A stretch of DNA of 64,000 bases. It comes from Breznakibacter sp047600785. GTDB taxonomy: Bacteria; Bacteroidota; Bacteroidia; Bacteroidales; Marinilabiliaceae. The notes under the pieces are model-generated. The model was not told the DNA's origin, ran no database searches, and saw nothing but the letters and a program-made list of their open reading frames with translations. Below are positions 32,245-42,900 of the stretch, one piece after another. The stretch lies in the NCBI GenBank assembly GCA_047600785.1, contig JASGKH010000001.1:868001-932000 (forward strand), read 5' to 3'. How positions within the stretch are numbered: position 1 is the stretch's first letter; each line of letters begins with the position of its first letter. The translations under genes and the position numbers were made by a program.

Positions 32245-35123
32245 GTTTTAGCAAGAAATTTGGTATTGCATGGGTGTTTTGCTTTGGCCTGTTAGTGGTG
32301 GAAGCGCAAAACACCACCACCATTAGTCTCGAAGGGCAATGGGCCTTTCAAATGGACCCGGCCGATGTGGGCGTGGCAGAACGTTGGTTCGACAAAACCT
32401 TGCCGGGCACCATCCGTTTACCGGGAAGCATGCCCGAACAAAACCTTGGCGATGACATTACCTTAACCACCAGGTGGACGGGCAGCATATATGATAGTTC
32501 ATACTATTTCAATCCAAAGCTGGAAAAGTTCCGCCGGTCCGATAATATCCATATTCCTTTTTGGTTGACGCCCAAAAAACATTACGTGGCGCCTGCGTGG
32601 TACCAAAAAACAGTCTCAGTGCCCGGTGTGTGGAAGAACAAACGTGTGCTCATCGAATTGGAACGTCCCCACTGGGAAACGCGCATTTGGGTGGACGGCA
32701 AAGAAATACCTGGCCTTAGGAACAGTCTGTCGGTGCCGCACCGTTTTGAGTTGACGGACTTCCTGACCCCGGGCGAACATATTATTTCCGTCCGCATTGA
32801 CAACCGGTTAAAGGAGATCAACGTGGGGCAAAATTCCCACAGTGTCACCGACCACACGCAAGGCAACTGGAACGGGATGGTGGGCGTACTCAGGCTCGAG
32901 GCCAAACCACAGGTCTTCATCAACCATGTGAAATTATACCCCAACATCCACTCTAAACGGGTGAAAGCCGTGGTGGTCTTGGACCAGCCTAAGGTGGCGC
33001 AACCGGTCAAGGTTATCCTGACGCCTGCATTGCAAAATGGAGGAGAGCAATTTAAGCCGCTTGCCACAAAATGGCAAACCTCCGATACCATTGAAGTGGA
33101 ATACGCCATGGGCAGCCAGGTGGCATTGTGGGACGAGTTTACCCCCAATCTTTACAACATGGAGGTAACCGTGCAAAGTAAAAGCGGAGGCGAAGACAAA
33201 CGTCAGGAAACTTTTGGTTTTCGCGAGTTGAAAGCTTTGGGGCAACAATTCGTAATTAACGGAAGGCCCACTGTGATGCGTGGCACCGTAGAGAATTGCC
33301 AGTTCCCGCTCACGGGCTATCCCGCTATGGATACGGCCCGGTGGGGACGCATCTTCCGCATCTGCCGGAGTTTTGGCCTTAACCATATGCGTTTCCATTC
33401 ATATTGCCCGCCGCGTGCCGCTTTTGTGGCCGCCGATAAAATCGGGTTTTACCTTCAGGTGGAAGGCCCTGCCTGGGCCAACCATAGTACCACGTTGGGC
33501 GACGGAAAACCGGTGGATAACTATTTGATGGATGAGTACGAACGTATCGTGGCTGAATATGGTAACCACCCGTCGTTCACCATGCTGGCCTATGGTAACG
33601 AGCCGCGCGGGCGGGGTTCATTGCCGTGGCTGGCCAATTTTGTGACCCATTGGCAGAAAAAGGACAATCGTTTTTTGGTGACCAGTGCCTCCATTGGCAT
33701 GAGTGCCTGGAAAGTCACTCCGGAGAGTGATTTCATTGTCCGTTCGGGGCCGCGTGGCCTCAATTGGGATCGGAATACAGAAACGCTTTTCGATTACAGC
33801 AAAAGCGACATTGCCAATTGGTGGCAGCCATACATTGCCCACGAAATGGGACAATATTGCGTGTTCCCCAATTTCGATGAGATAGAGAAATACACCGGTG
33901 TGATGCGTGCCAAGAACTTTGAGATGTTTCGCGAAATATTGGACGACAGCCATATGGGGGACCAGTGGCACGATTTTATGATGGCGTCGGGCAAACTGCA
34001 AACCCTGTGTTACAAGGCCGAAATTGAAGCATCGTTGCGTACGCCCAATGCGGCCGGGTTTCAGCTTTTAGGGCTGAACGATTTCTCGGGGCAAGGAAGT
34101 GCCATTGTGGGGATGGTCGATTCGTTCTGGGATGAGAAAGGGTACGTGACCGCCAGCGAATTCAGGCGTTTTTGTGCCGAAACCGTGCCGTTGGCCCGCA
34201 TTCCCAAATTTGTGTACACAAACGCCGAAACCTTCGATGCCGATATTTTGGTGTCGAATAATGGTCCCGGCATTATGGAAAATCAGGAGATACTTTGGAC
34301 CATAAAAGACGATCACGGGAATTTACAGGGTAAGGGGCGATTTGTAAAGTACATCGGGTACGGCAACGGATTGCCTGTTGGCTTGGTACGCTTCCCGTTA
34401 ACGGGCATAAAGCAGCCTTGCCGGCTCAATTTGGAAGTTTCTGTGGGCAGGTATACAAACGATTGGAATTTTTGGGTCTATCCCATTATCGAAAAATTTC
34501 CCGACTCCAATGACGTGTACGTTTGCGACTATCCGGACGCTAAAATGTTCGAAGTGCTTGACAAAGGTGGAAAAGTACTCCTTTTATCAGGTGAAAAAGT
34601 CGTGAGTGGCAAGGATGTGGTCCAGTACTTTAAACCGGCGTTTTGGAATACATCATGGTTTAAGATGCGTCCGCCCCATACCACAGGTATTTTAATACAA
34701 AACCAGCATCCTGCTTTGGCCGGTTTCCCCACCGATTATTACAGCGACATGCAATGGTTTGATATTTCTAACCGTCAGCGGGTGATGGATCTGGAAAATT
34801 TCCCGCCATCGTTTCGTCCCATCATCCAGCCCATCGATACATGGTTTTTGAGCCGTCGGTTGTCGATGTTGTTTGAGGCCAAAGTGGGTAACGGAAAACT
34901 GATGGTGTGCAGCATCGATCTCACGAATGGGCTGGATAACCGGTTGGCCGCACGCCAACTTATGCTGAGCCTTTCCGATTACATGCAATCGGATAAGTTC
35001 GTGCCCGCGCAGCAATTAGAGCCTGTCCACATTTTGGCCTTGTTCGAAGAAGCCGCCAGGCAAAAAATCGAAATGGGCACCAAAGATGCGCCAGATGAAA
35101 TAAAATTCAATGTAGGACAATAA
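32241..35123 (+). CDS. Exported GH2-family hydrolase with extra C-terminal alpha/beta-like domain
   Basis: A 960-residue GH2 relative. After the signal peptide, residues ~25-330 contain the jelly-roll sugar-binding and immunoglobulin-like domains (LPGSMPEQ, WYQKTVSVP, NGMVGVLRLEA). The TIM barrel carries the acid/base Glu454 in AYGNEPRG and the nucleophile Glu535 in IAHEMGQYC. The region after about residue 740 (YVCDYPDAKMFEVLDKGGKVLLLSG ... NGKLMVCSIDLTNG, split here by other sequence) looks like a non-canonical alpha/beta domain found in some Bacteroidota GH2 proteins. Target is probably a beta-glycoside of a pectin side chain; galactose, glucuronate or arabinose cannot be distinguished here. 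Coupled by a 4-bp overlap to the GH43 gene. Confidence 0.82.
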   Translation: MSFSKKFGIAWVFCFGLLVVEAQNTTTISLEGQWAFQMDPADVGVAERWFDKTLPGTIRLPGSMPEQNLGDDITLTTRWTGSIYDSSYYFNPKLEKFRRSDNIHIPFWLTPKKHYVAPAWYQKTVSVPGVWKNKRVLIELERPHWETRIWVDGKEIPGLRNSLSVPHRFELTDFLTPGEHIISVRIDNRLKEINVGQNSHSVTDHTQGNWNGMVGVLRLEAKPQVFINHVKLYPNIHSKRVKAVVVLDQPKVAQPVKVILTPALQNGGEQFKPLATKWQTSDTIEVEYAMGSQVALWDEFTPNLYNMEVTVQSKSGGEDKRQETFGFRELKALGQQFVINGRPTVMRGTVENCQFPLTGYPAMDTARWGRIFRICRSFGLNHMRFHSYCPPRAAFVAADKIGFYLQVEGPAWANHSTTLGDGKPVDNYLMDEYERIVAEYGNHPSFTMLAYGNEPRGRGSLPWLANFVTHWQKKDNRFLVTSASIGMSAWKVTPESDFIVRSGPRGLNWDRNTETLFDYSKSDIANWWQPYIAHEMGQYCVFPNFDEIEKYTGVMRAKNFEMFREILDDSHMGDQWHDFMMASGKLQTLCYKAEIEASLRTPNAAGFQLLGLNDFSGQGSAIVGMVDSFWDEKGYVTASEFRRFCAETVPLARIPKFVYTNAETFDADILVSNNGPGIMENQEILWTIKDDHGNLQGKGRFVKYIGYGNGLPVGLVRFPLTGIKQPCRLNLEVSVGRYTNDWNFWVYPIIEKFPDSNDVYVCDYPDAKMFEVLDKGGKVLLLSGEKVVSGKDVVQYFKPAFWNTSWFKMRPPHTTGILIQNQHPALAGFPTDYYSDMQWFDISNRQRVMDLENFPPSFRPIIQPIDTWFLSRRLSMLFEAKVGNGKLMVCSIDLTNGLDNRLAARQLMLSLSDYMQSDKFVPAQQLEPVHILALFEEAARQKIEMGTKDAPDEIKFNVGQ

Positions 35124-35247
35124 GCACAAACCGGAAGATGTTTAGGCCCCGGACAAATAGAGAAAGTTTAAAAGAAGAGGCGGTGTTTCGTTATCTGCAT
35201 GGCCCCATTCTATGTCTAAAAGTCTTCTTCTCCTTAAAAAAGAGTTT

Positions 35248-38049
35248 ATGAAAAAACTATTTATCCTCATCCCCCTTGCTTTGGCCACGTTGGTGCAAGC
35301 CCAACCCGGCACCGAAACACTTTACCTGTCGGGCAAGGATAACCGAAGCACTGTAGAATGGGATTTTTACTGTACCGCAGGCCGGAATAGCGGCAAATGG
35401 GACAAAATAATCGTGCCGTCGTGTTGGGAACAACAAGGCTACGGCACGTACGATTACGGTCGGGATTACCACACTTATGGTAAGAAATTTCAATTTGCCG
35501 ATGAACAGGGATTTTACAAAACGAAATTCAGTGTTCCAAAAAAATGGGATAAGAAACGGGTGGTGATTGTGTTTGAAGGCGTGATGACCGATGCCGAAGT
35601 AAAAGTAAACGGCCAATTGGCGGGCGATGCGCACCAGGGGGCGTTTTACCGCTTTTCGTACGACATTACCGACAAAATAAAAGTGGGTGCCGAAAACCTG
35701 CTGGAAGTAAACGTGAAAAAGATGTCGGATAATAAAATGGTGAACCGTGCCGAGCGCTATGCCGACTACTGGGTGTTTGGCGGAATTTTTCGTCCGGTAT
35801 ACCTTCAGGCATATCCGCAGGAGTACATTGAACGGACTGCCATTGCCGCCGAGGCCGATGGCGCCTATTATGCCAAAGTGTATACCAACCATGTGGGAGG
35901 CGTTAGACAGTTGACCTTAAAAATAAAAGATGTCCAAGGCCACGTGGTATCCCAGGCGTCATCACAGATCAACAACGGCGATGCTGTGGCCGACGTAAAA
36001 GGGACACTGGCCAATCCGTTGCGTTGGACGGCCGAAACGCCCCATCTTTATACGGTAGAGCTTACCCTGTGGAACAAAGGTAAGGCCATACATACCATTA
36101 CTGAAAAGATTGGTTTCCGTACCATTGAAGTGCGCAAGAAAGACGGCATTTACTTAAATGGTACCAAAATAAAGATGAAGGGCATTAACCGTCACGTGTT
36201 CTGGCCCGAAAGCGGTCGGACGGTCAATGCGGACATCGACATGATGGACGTGCGCTTGGTGAAGGAAATGAACATGAATTCCATTCGCTGTTCGCATTAT
36301 CCGCCCGATAAGGATTTTTTGAATATTTGCGATTCATTGGGTATTTATGTGATTGACGAATTAGCCGGTTGGCAAAACGCCTACGATACCGGGGTGGGCC
36401 GAAAACTGGTAAAGGAGATGGTTGCCCGGGATGTGAACCATCCGTCCATTATTTTTTGGAGCAACGGGAACGAAGGAGGGCATAATCGTGAACTGGAACC
36501 CGATTACAAGCTTTGGGACCATTCCAGCCGCGTGCTCATTCGTGCCCACCACAAGCCCGGTAACCACTTGAACGGTATCGACTGCAACCATTACGAAGAT
36601 TATTACAGTAGCCGTTCCATTATGGACGCAGGCGATAATATATACATGCCCACCGAATTCAACCATTGCCAGGATGATGGCGGCGGTGGGGCCGGATTGT
36701 CCGATTTTTGGGAGCAGATGTGGGCACATCCCCTGAGCGGTGGCGGTTACCTTTGGGTATTATTCGATGAGGCCATTGCACGCACCGATATGTACAACGC
36801 GCTGGATGCCAACCGGGTCAATGCCAACGACGGCGTGCTGGGCCCCCATCGCGAAAAGGAAGGGAGCTACTATGCCATCCGTGATATTTTTACGCCCGTA
36901 AAAATCTCTTTGTCCCAATTGCCAAATTCTTTCAGCGGACAGGTGGAGGTCGAGAACCGCTTTTTCTTTACCAACCTGAAAGAATGTCGTTTTAAAGTCG
37001 AACTGATCGACTTTCGCAATCCAACAGAACGCCTTCACGGAAGCGTGGTGAAAAAATCCTACACATTGCCATCGCCCGATGTGCGGCCGGGGAACAAAGG
37101 AAACCTGTCATTGGCGTTGCCCACCGATTGGACGCAATACGATGCGGTTCGCCTGTACGCGTTCGACAATCACGATAACGAAGTGGCGCAATGGACATGG
37201 AAAACAAAATCAAACCTGCAATTGGTCTCCCTCATCGGACAACAAGGATCGGGTAACGTGGAGATCGGCGATTCGTTGACCTATTACAGTCTGAAAGCTG
37301 CAGGAATCGCTTTGGTCATCGACAAGAACACCGGGTTGCTGGATAAAATCAATACTGATCTGGGGTACAATCTGTCGTTCGGCAATGGTCCCGTATTGGT
37401 GAAGGGCGAGGCCAAGGTTGTTTCGGTACATCCGACAGACAATGGAGTAGAAGCCCTTTTCGAAGGGAATTTGAAATATGCACGTTGGACCATGATGCCC
37501 GGTGGTTGGGTGAAATTCGATTATGAATATACCCTCAACGATACGGTACCGTTTGCCGGAATCAGTTTCAGCTATCCCGAAAGCAACGTTATTGGTGCCA
37601 AATGGCTGGGGCGTGGACCTGCCAGGGTTTGGAAGAACCGGGAATTTGGCGGTACGTTGGACGTATGGGAAAATCTATATAACAATACCCGTACCGGACA
37701 GACTTCATGGATCTACCCTGAGTTTAAAGGTTATTTCTCCGATATGGTTTGGGCCGAGCTAAACACTGCCGAAGGCCGGATATTGGTTGTCAGCGAGCAG
37801 GATGATCTCTATTTACGGTTGTTCGATTTTCATGCACTCTCCGGCAAAGTGCCTCACCCCGAATTGCCTGTGGGCGATGTGTCGTTCCTTGATGCCATTC
37901 CGCCTACCGGTACCAAAATGGCCACTAATTTGTCGACAAATACGGCCCAGCTTGGTCCCAATAGCGAACTCAACGTAATGAACCGGACCGTGAAACGGAC
38001 ACTCTATTTCTATTTTGGCTGGCTCGGTCCTGATATGTATGTCAAATGA
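35248..38049 (+). CDS. Exported GH2 beta-galactosidase
   Basis: A 933-residue enzyme with leader MKKLFILIPLALATLVQAQ. Domain order is the LacZ-like one: sugar-binding domain (WEQQGYGTYDYGRDY, FEGVMTDAEVKVNG), Ig-like domain, TIM barrel and a C-terminal beta-sandwich (residues ~690-930, LGRGPARVWKNR). The acid/base is Glu409 in SNGNEGGHN and the nucleophile Glu470 in MPTEFNHC. INRHVFWPESGR and IRCSHYPPD are conserved barrel segments. Likely removes galactose from galactan or arabinogalactan side chains. The ATG at 35248 starts the leader; the open frame extends 36 bp further upstream. Its stop overlaps the next ATG by 4 bp. Confidence 0.88.
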   Translation: MKKLFILIPLALATLVQAQPGTETLYLSGKDNRSTVEWDFYCTAGRNSGKWDKIIVPSCWEQQGYGTYDYGRDYHTYGKKFQFADEQGFYKTKFSVPKKWDKKRVVIVFEGVMTDAEVKVNGQLAGDAHQGAFYRFSYDITDKIKVGAENLLEVNVKKMSDNKMVNRAERYADYWVFGGIFRPVYLQAYPQEYIERTAIAAEADGAYYAKVYTNHVGGVRQLTLKIKDVQGHVVSQASSQINNGDAVADVKGTLANPLRWTAETPHLYTVELTLWNKGKAIHTITEKIGFRTIEVRKKDGIYLNGTKIKMKGINRHVFWPESGRTVNADIDMMDVRLVKEMNMNSIRCSHYPPDKDFLNICDSLGIYVIDELAGWQNAYDTGVGRKLVKEMVARDVNHPSIIFWSNGNEGGHNRELEPDYKLWDHSSRVLIRAHHKPGNHLNGIDCNHYEDYYSSRSIMDAGDNIYMPTEFNHCQDDGGGGAGLSDFWEQMWAHPLSGGGYLWVLFDEAIARTDMYNALDANRVNANDGVLGPHREKEGSYYAIRDIFTPVKISLSQLPNSFSGQVEVENRFFFTNLKECRFKVELIDFRNPTERLHGSVVKKSYTLPSPDVRPGNKGNLSLALPTDWTQYDAVRLYAFDNHDNEVAQWTWKTKSNLQLVSLIGQQGSGNVEIGDSLTYYSLKAAGIALVIDKNTGLLDKINTDLGYNLSFGNGPVLVKGEAKVVSVHPTDNGVEALFEGNLKYARWTMMPGGWVKFDYEYTLNDTVPFAGISFSYPESNVIGAKWLGRGPARVWKNREFGGTLDVWENLYNNTRTGQTSWIYPEFKGYFSDMVWAELNTAEGRILVVSEQDDLYLRLFDFHALSGKVPHPELPVGDVSFLDAIPPTGTKMATNLSTNTAQLGPNSELNVMNRTVKRTLYFYFGWLGPDMYVK

Positions 38050-40223
38050 CCCACAAGATGAAGATACGAAGATTGGAATACCTTCTTGTACATGTTTTGG
38101 CCTTGGGAACGTTGGCTTTTGCCGGTTGTCAGAAAGCATCCGGCAGGCAAGGATGTATTGATCGCAGAGAGGTTGTTACCCGCCACAATGTACATGTGAC
38201 GGCGTTCGACACCCTTGCCTCGTTAAGTGTGGGCAACGGGTCGTTTGCCTTTACCGTTGATGCCACCGGGTTACAAACCTTTCCCGGGGTATACGAAAAA
38301 GGGGTGTCGTTAGGCACCCAAAGCGATTGGGGGTGGCACAGTTTTTTGAACGAAGGCAATTTTCATCGCGATGAAGCTGTCCGTCTTTACGATATAAACG
38401 GGAAGAAAGTTGGTTATGCCGTGCAGTGGAACAGTGGTGACCGTCATGAAATGGCCGCAAATTATTTCCGCATCAATCCACACCGGTTGCATTTGGGCAT
38501 GATAGGCTTGGAGATGGTGCACAAAAACGGTGATCCCGTGAAGATGGACGAAATCACGCACATTGATCAAACTCTGGATTTGTGGCAGGGAATCATTTCC
38601 AGTAAATTTAGGATAGACGGGCAAAAGGTTGAGGTCACCACGGTTTGTCACCCCACTTCCGATGTGGTGGCGGTCAAGATCAATTCGCCATTGGTGAAAG
38701 AAGGCCGTTTAGGGGTAAACCTTAAATTCCCATACCCAACCGGAGGCCATACCGACGGGGCCAGCGATTGGTCACAGGCGCTAAAGCATCAATCCAGGTT
38801 GGCCCAAATCTCAGAAAAACAAGTGCAGATCGAACGAACGCTTGATACAACCCATTACATGGTGGATATGGTTTGGGATGGAAAGGCATTGGTCTGTGAA
38901 AAGGAATTGCACCATTTTGTGGTGAAAGGGCAAGGAAAGAGTGACCAGTTGACTTTGTCGGTTCGTTTCCGTGTCGGTCAATGCGATGGAAATATACCGT
39001 CTTATAAAGAAACCCGTAAAGAAAGTATCGAAGCGTGGAGAACATTCTGGCATAGCGGAGGGGCCGTTGATTTTGGCGGAAGCACCGATGCCCGGGCCAA
39101 TGAACTGGAACGACGAGTGGTTCTGTCGCAATACCTTACCCGTATCCAGTGCGCGGGTATTTATCCCCCGCAGGAAACAGGATTGACTTTTAATAGTTGG
39201 TTTGGCAAATTCCATTTGGAAATGGATTGGTGGCACGGCGTACATTTTGCACTTTGGGGCCGGACCGAATTGCTGGAGAAACGGCTGGGCTGGTGTAGAT
39301 CAGTATTTGATAAAGCTGGGCAGAAAGCCGAACGTCAGGGATATAAGGGGGTGCGTTGGGCTAAAATGACCAGTCCCGGTGGATCAGACAGTCCCTCGTC
39401 CATCGGTGAGTTTCTGATATGGCAGCAGCCGCACATCATCTATTTTGCCGAGTTGTGTTACCGTAAGTGCCGTGATACGAATATATTGTCCAATTATGCC
39501 GATTTGGTTTTTGCCACAGCCGATTTTATGGCATCGTACGCCCACTTCGATCCGGCCACGCAACGTTATGTGTTGGGGCCGGGCTTGATTCCGGCCCAAG
39601 AGTGCTTTAATCCTGAAACCACCATCAACCCTCCGTTCGAACTGGCTTATTGGCGATGGGGGTTGCAAACTGCGATAGAGTGGAAAATACGTTTGGGGCA
39701 AACCCCTAATGCCGACTGGGTAAAAGTACTGGACGGACTTTCACCGTTGGCATATGACGGCGACAAATATCTGGTGGCCGAAAGTGCACCAGATACCTAT
39801 ACCAACCCGCACTGGCTTAACGATCACCCTATGGTGCTGGGAGCCTATGGCATGTTGCCGCTCACCAAAGGGATCGATACGCTAAAGATGGGGCGTACGT
39901 TGGATTTTATTATGAAGAACTGGCATTGGGACAGTACGTGGGGATGGGATTATCCCATGGTGGCCATGAACGCCACCCGTTTGGGACAGCCCGCCATTGC
40001 ACTTGATGCTTTGCTGATGGATGTGCGAAAAAACACTTATTTGAAAAACGGCCATAACTTTCAGGATGAGCGATTGCGGATATACCTTCCCGGAAATGGC
40101 GGCCTTCTTACCGCCGTGGCCATGATGTGCGCCGGTTACGATGGTCATACGCAACCGGTTCCTGGCTTCCCCGCCGATGGTTCATGGAACGTAAAATGGG
40201 AAGGACTGGAGCCGATGCCATGA
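38046..40223 (+). CDS. Lipoprotein of the six-hairpin glycosidase superfamily (GH65/GH95-like), family unassigned
   Basis: A 725-residue predicted lipoprotein: the leader ends in a lipobox-like LAFAGC. Residues ~45-340 form a beta-rich N-terminal domain (SVGNGSFAFTVDATGLQTF); the rest is helical, with an (alpha/alpha)6-type core (FGKFHLEMDWWHGVHFALWGR, RWAKMTSPGGSDSPSS, TINPPFELAYWRWGL, WDYPMVAMNATRLGQ). The FHLEMDWWH glutamate or aspartate is the likely catalytic acid. This layout recalls GH65, GH95 and related families, but I cannot assign a number. The start overlaps the beta-galactosidase stop (ATGA), so the two are made together; it probably acts on the same side chain. An in-frame ATG at 38058 is an alternative start. 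Confidence 0.7.
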   Translation: MTHKMKIRRLEYLLVHVLALGTLAFAGCQKASGRQGCIDRREVVTRHNVHVTAFDTLASLSVGNGSFAFTVDATGLQTFPGVYEKGVSLGTQSDWGWHSFLNEGNFHRDEAVRLYDINGKKVGYAVQWNSGDRHEMAANYFRINPHRLHLGMIGLEMVHKNGDPVKMDEITHIDQTLDLWQGIISSKFRIDGQKVEVTTVCHPTSDVVAVKINSPLVKEGRLGVNLKFPYPTGGHTDGASDWSQALKHQSRLAQISEKQVQIERTLDTTHYMVDMVWDGKALVCEKELHHFVVKGQGKSDQLTLSVRFRVGQCDGNIPSYKETRKESIEAWRTFWHSGGAVDFGGSTDARANELERRVVLSQYLTRIQCAGIYPPQETGLTFNSWFGKFHLEMDWWHGVHFALWGRTELLEKRLGWCRSVFDKAGQKAERQGYKGVRWAKMTSPGGSDSPSSIGEFLIWQQPHIIYFAELCYRKCRDTNILSNYADLVFATADFMASYAHFDPATQRYVLGPGLIPAQECFNPETTINPPFELAYWRWGLQTAIEWKIRLGQTPNADWVKVLDGLSPLAYDGDKYLVAESAPDTYTNPHWLNDHPMVLGAYGMLPLTKGIDTLKMGRTLDFIMKNWHWDSTWGWDYPMVAMNATRLGQPAIALDALLMDVRKNTYLKNGHNFQDERLRIYLPGNGGLLTAVAMMCAGYDGHTQPVPGFPADGSWNVKWEGLEPMP

Positions 40224-40430
40224 GCATTGGTTCGTTGTATCGTCTCCCAGTCTGGTATTTATAAGGTCTTCTTCTTTGGAAAAGACAAGAAAATGTGTTC
40301 AGGCACAAGATAGAGGGGAAAATATGGAAGAGGCGATGAGATGTCTGACACCGACGGGATCTTAGTTGTCTGGTCAGTCACTAAATATCATTTTTTCAAA
40401 AAGAGAAAGAAACCGCAAGTTTTATATAAA

Positions 40431-42860
40431 ATGAAAAAAATTCTGACATACTTCATTCCCCTGATGGCAATCGTTTGTCTGTCGTCATGTGGCGGAGGAT
40501 TTACCCGGAATGGTAATACGGTAGCTTTTACGGTAGATGGGGCTAAGTACCGTATCGAACTCTGTAACGAATCGATGTTTCGTGTGCGCATGGCCGTGTC
40601 TGGCAAGGATTTTAAGCCCGATGACCATTGGATGGTAAACAAATACGATTGGGGTAAAGTGGATTATTCAGTGAAAGAGAGCAACGGCAAGCTTGCGATT
40701 TCCACCTCCGATCTCAATATCGTAGTGCAAAAGTCCCCTTTTCACGTAGCAGTGTACGATAAGCAAAATCAATTGATCAACCAGGATGCACCCGTTGAAA
40801 ATGCGGTTGGGTACCACGGCGAAAAACCTTACGTGACCAAAACATTGCAACAGGGTGAGCACTTTTTCGGTTTTGGCGAGCGAATGGACTTTATGGATCA
40901 ATTGGGCAAAGAAATTGAGTTGAATGTAGGGCGCGGAACCGGAATGCCCCATGAGGTTGGGGCCTACAATACATTAAAGGCCAACTATTCGCCTGTGCCA
41001 TTTTTCATGAGCACCAAAGGATATGCCATCTTTTTCCACAATGCTTATCCCAGTGTGTGGGACATGGGGAAGAACCATGCCGAAACCTACTGTTTTTCGG
41101 CCGTGTCGGGTGAATTGGATTATTACTTTATACATGGCCCGGCTTTTACCAAACTGGTTGGCCTTTATACGGAATTGAGCGGTCGCACGCCCCTTATGCC
41201 ACGTTCGGCCATGGGGTTGCATGTAGGTACTTACAGCGGTGGCACGTGGGGCCATGAGCACCTGACCTCTCAAACGTATGTCGTGCAGTTGGCACGGAAA
41301 TTTCGCCAGATGGGCATTCCGGTCGATATCTTGCACCTGGACAGTACCTGGCGTATTTTTGGAAAGGTAAACGGAAAAGGGGGCACATCGTTTGACTGGC
41401 GACAGCCCGGTTTCCCTGATCCCAAGGCCATGTTCGATGAGCTTTATGGCTTGAACTATGCCATGGTAGGCCTTCACATTCGCCCACGCATCGACAATGG
41501 CGATACCAAAGATCTCCTTACCCGGGGCCAACGGGCGGGGATCACTTATCCGGAAGGCGATTATCCGGGTGATTTTCCCAATTATTTCGATCAAAAAGCA
41601 TCGGATTGGTGGTGGGAAAATTGCATGAAGCCATTGGCCGATTTGGGGTGTATGTTTGTAAAAACCGACGAGGGCAGCGCCTTTGGCCATCAAGGCAACG
41701 AACTGGTGGATAAAACTGGGCCGCAAGGCCCCGAGATCCGTGAACTGCACAACCTGTTTCCTGTGGCGTATGCCAAAACAACTTACAGCCAGTTTGCCGA
41801 CCACAACGGGACCCGTGGCATGAACCATACCCGGGAAGGGTACGCCGGGATCCAGCGTTATCCGTTTATCTTTGCGGGCGATTGGCCATCGGAATGGCAA
41901 TATTTTCAGCCTGTTATCCGTGCCGGGCTTAACATCGGCATGTCAGGTATCGGCGCCTGGAGCCATTGCATGGGGGGATTTGAGCATGTGGCCGACCCTG
42001 AATTGTACATCCGCTGGTGCCAGTTCGGTATGTTTAGCCCTGTGGCCATGTTGTTTGGGATGGAACACCCCAATTACAAGGAACCATGGAGCTACGGGGC
42101 CCAGGCACAAGCCATCTTTACCCAATACGACAAGTTACGTTATAGCCTGCAACCCTACATTTATTCGGCATATTACCAAATGTACGCCCAGGGTTTGCCC
42201 GTTATGCGGGCCATGGTAATGATGTACCCCAACGATGTGAACACCTATTCCATCGACGATCAATATATGTTTGGCGATTACATCATGGTCTGCCCCGTCA
42301 CGGTAAAAGGGGCCAAAACTCGTGTGATCTACCTCCCCGAAGGCCGGTGGGTCGATTACTGGACAGGCCAGCAGATTGAAGGAAGCCAACATATCCAGAT
42401 TACCACGCCCATTGAAAAATTGCCTTTGTTTATCAAAGTGGGGGCCGTTATCCCATATCAGCCCGACATGCAATACATGGCCGAAAAACGGACCGATCCG
42501 CTTACCATTGAATGTTATCCGGGACAGGATGCGGTATATGAACTTTATGAAGACGATGGTATAAGCATGAAATATCAACAAGGCGAGTTTGCCGTTAGCA
42601 AAATAGTTTTGTCGTCAGCCAATGACGAAACCACAGTGACGATCGGCGCGCCGCAAGGCAGTTTCCAAGTGGATGAGCGTACTGTGGTGGTAAAAGTCCG
42701 TAACATCGGTGCCCCTTCACAGGTGGCGGTGGGAGGGATCGCTGCTACATCCGTGACCAATGTGGCGGTGCCGGGCCAATGGTCCTACAATGTCGGGCAA
42801 CGCACTGCCACCGTGATGCTCAAAAGCAATGGAAGCGAACAGAAAGTGGTGTTGAGATAA
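40431..42860 (+). CDS. GH31-family glycosidase lipoprotein
   Basis: An 809-residue GH31 enzyme (alpha-glucosidase, alpha-xylosidase or alpha-galactosidase activities are known in the family). The leader MKKILTYFIPLMAIVCLSSC ends in a lipobox. The N-terminal beta-sandwich includes FFGFGERMDFMDQ; the barrel has the nucleophile Asp413 in FVKTDEGSAF and the acid/base Asp484 in FAGDWPSEWQ. C-terminal beta domains contain IYLPEGRWVDYWTGQ and YELYEDDG, both usual in GH31. The ATG at 40431 begins the leader; the open frame upstream to 40341 has no leader character. A 207-bp gap with no gene precedes it. Confidence 0.9.
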   Translation: MKKILTYFIPLMAIVCLSSCGGGFTRNGNTVAFTVDGAKYRIELCNESMFRVRMAVSGKDFKPDDHWMVNKYDWGKVDYSVKESNGKLAISTSDLNIVVQKSPFHVAVYDKQNQLINQDAPVENAVGYHGEKPYVTKTLQQGEHFFGFGERMDFMDQLGKEIELNVGRGTGMPHEVGAYNTLKANYSPVPFFMSTKGYAIFFHNAYPSVWDMGKNHAETYCFSAVSGELDYYFIHGPAFTKLVGLYTELSGRTPLMPRSAMGLHVGTYSGGTWGHEHLTSQTYVVQLARKFRQMGIPVDILHLDSTWRIFGKVNGKGGTSFDWRQPGFPDPKAMFDELYGLNYAMVGLHIRPRIDNGDTKDLLTRGQRAGITYPEGDYPGDFPNYFDQKASDWWWENCMKPLADLGCMFVKTDEGSAFGHQGNELVDKTGPQGPEIRELHNLFPVAYAKTTYSQFADHNGTRGMNHTREGYAGIQRYPFIFAGDWPSEWQYFQPVIRAGLNIGMSGIGAWSHCMGGFEHVADPELYIRWCQFGMFSPVAMLFGMEHPNYKEPWSYGAQAQAIFTQYDKLRYSLQPYIYSAYYQMYAQGLPVMRAMVMMYPNDVNTYSIDDQYMFGDYIMVCPVTVKGAKTRVIYLPEGRWVDYWTGQQIEGSQHIQITTPIEKLPLFIKVGAVIPYQPDMQYMAEKRTDPLTIECYPGQDAVYELYEDDGISMKYQQGEFAVSKIVLSSANDETTVTIGAPQGSFQVDERTVVVKVRNIGAPSQVAVGGIAATSVTNVAVPGQWSYNVGQRTATVMLKSNGSEQKVVLR

Positions 42861-42900
42861 AAATGTTGAGACAGGAAAGGTTGGGTGAGAAAAAACCAAA

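Noticed and set aside
40974..41900. 308-codon minus-strand open frame opposite GH31
   Set aside because: Overlaps both catalytic aspartates of the GH31 enzyme on the other strand; no protein-like signature.
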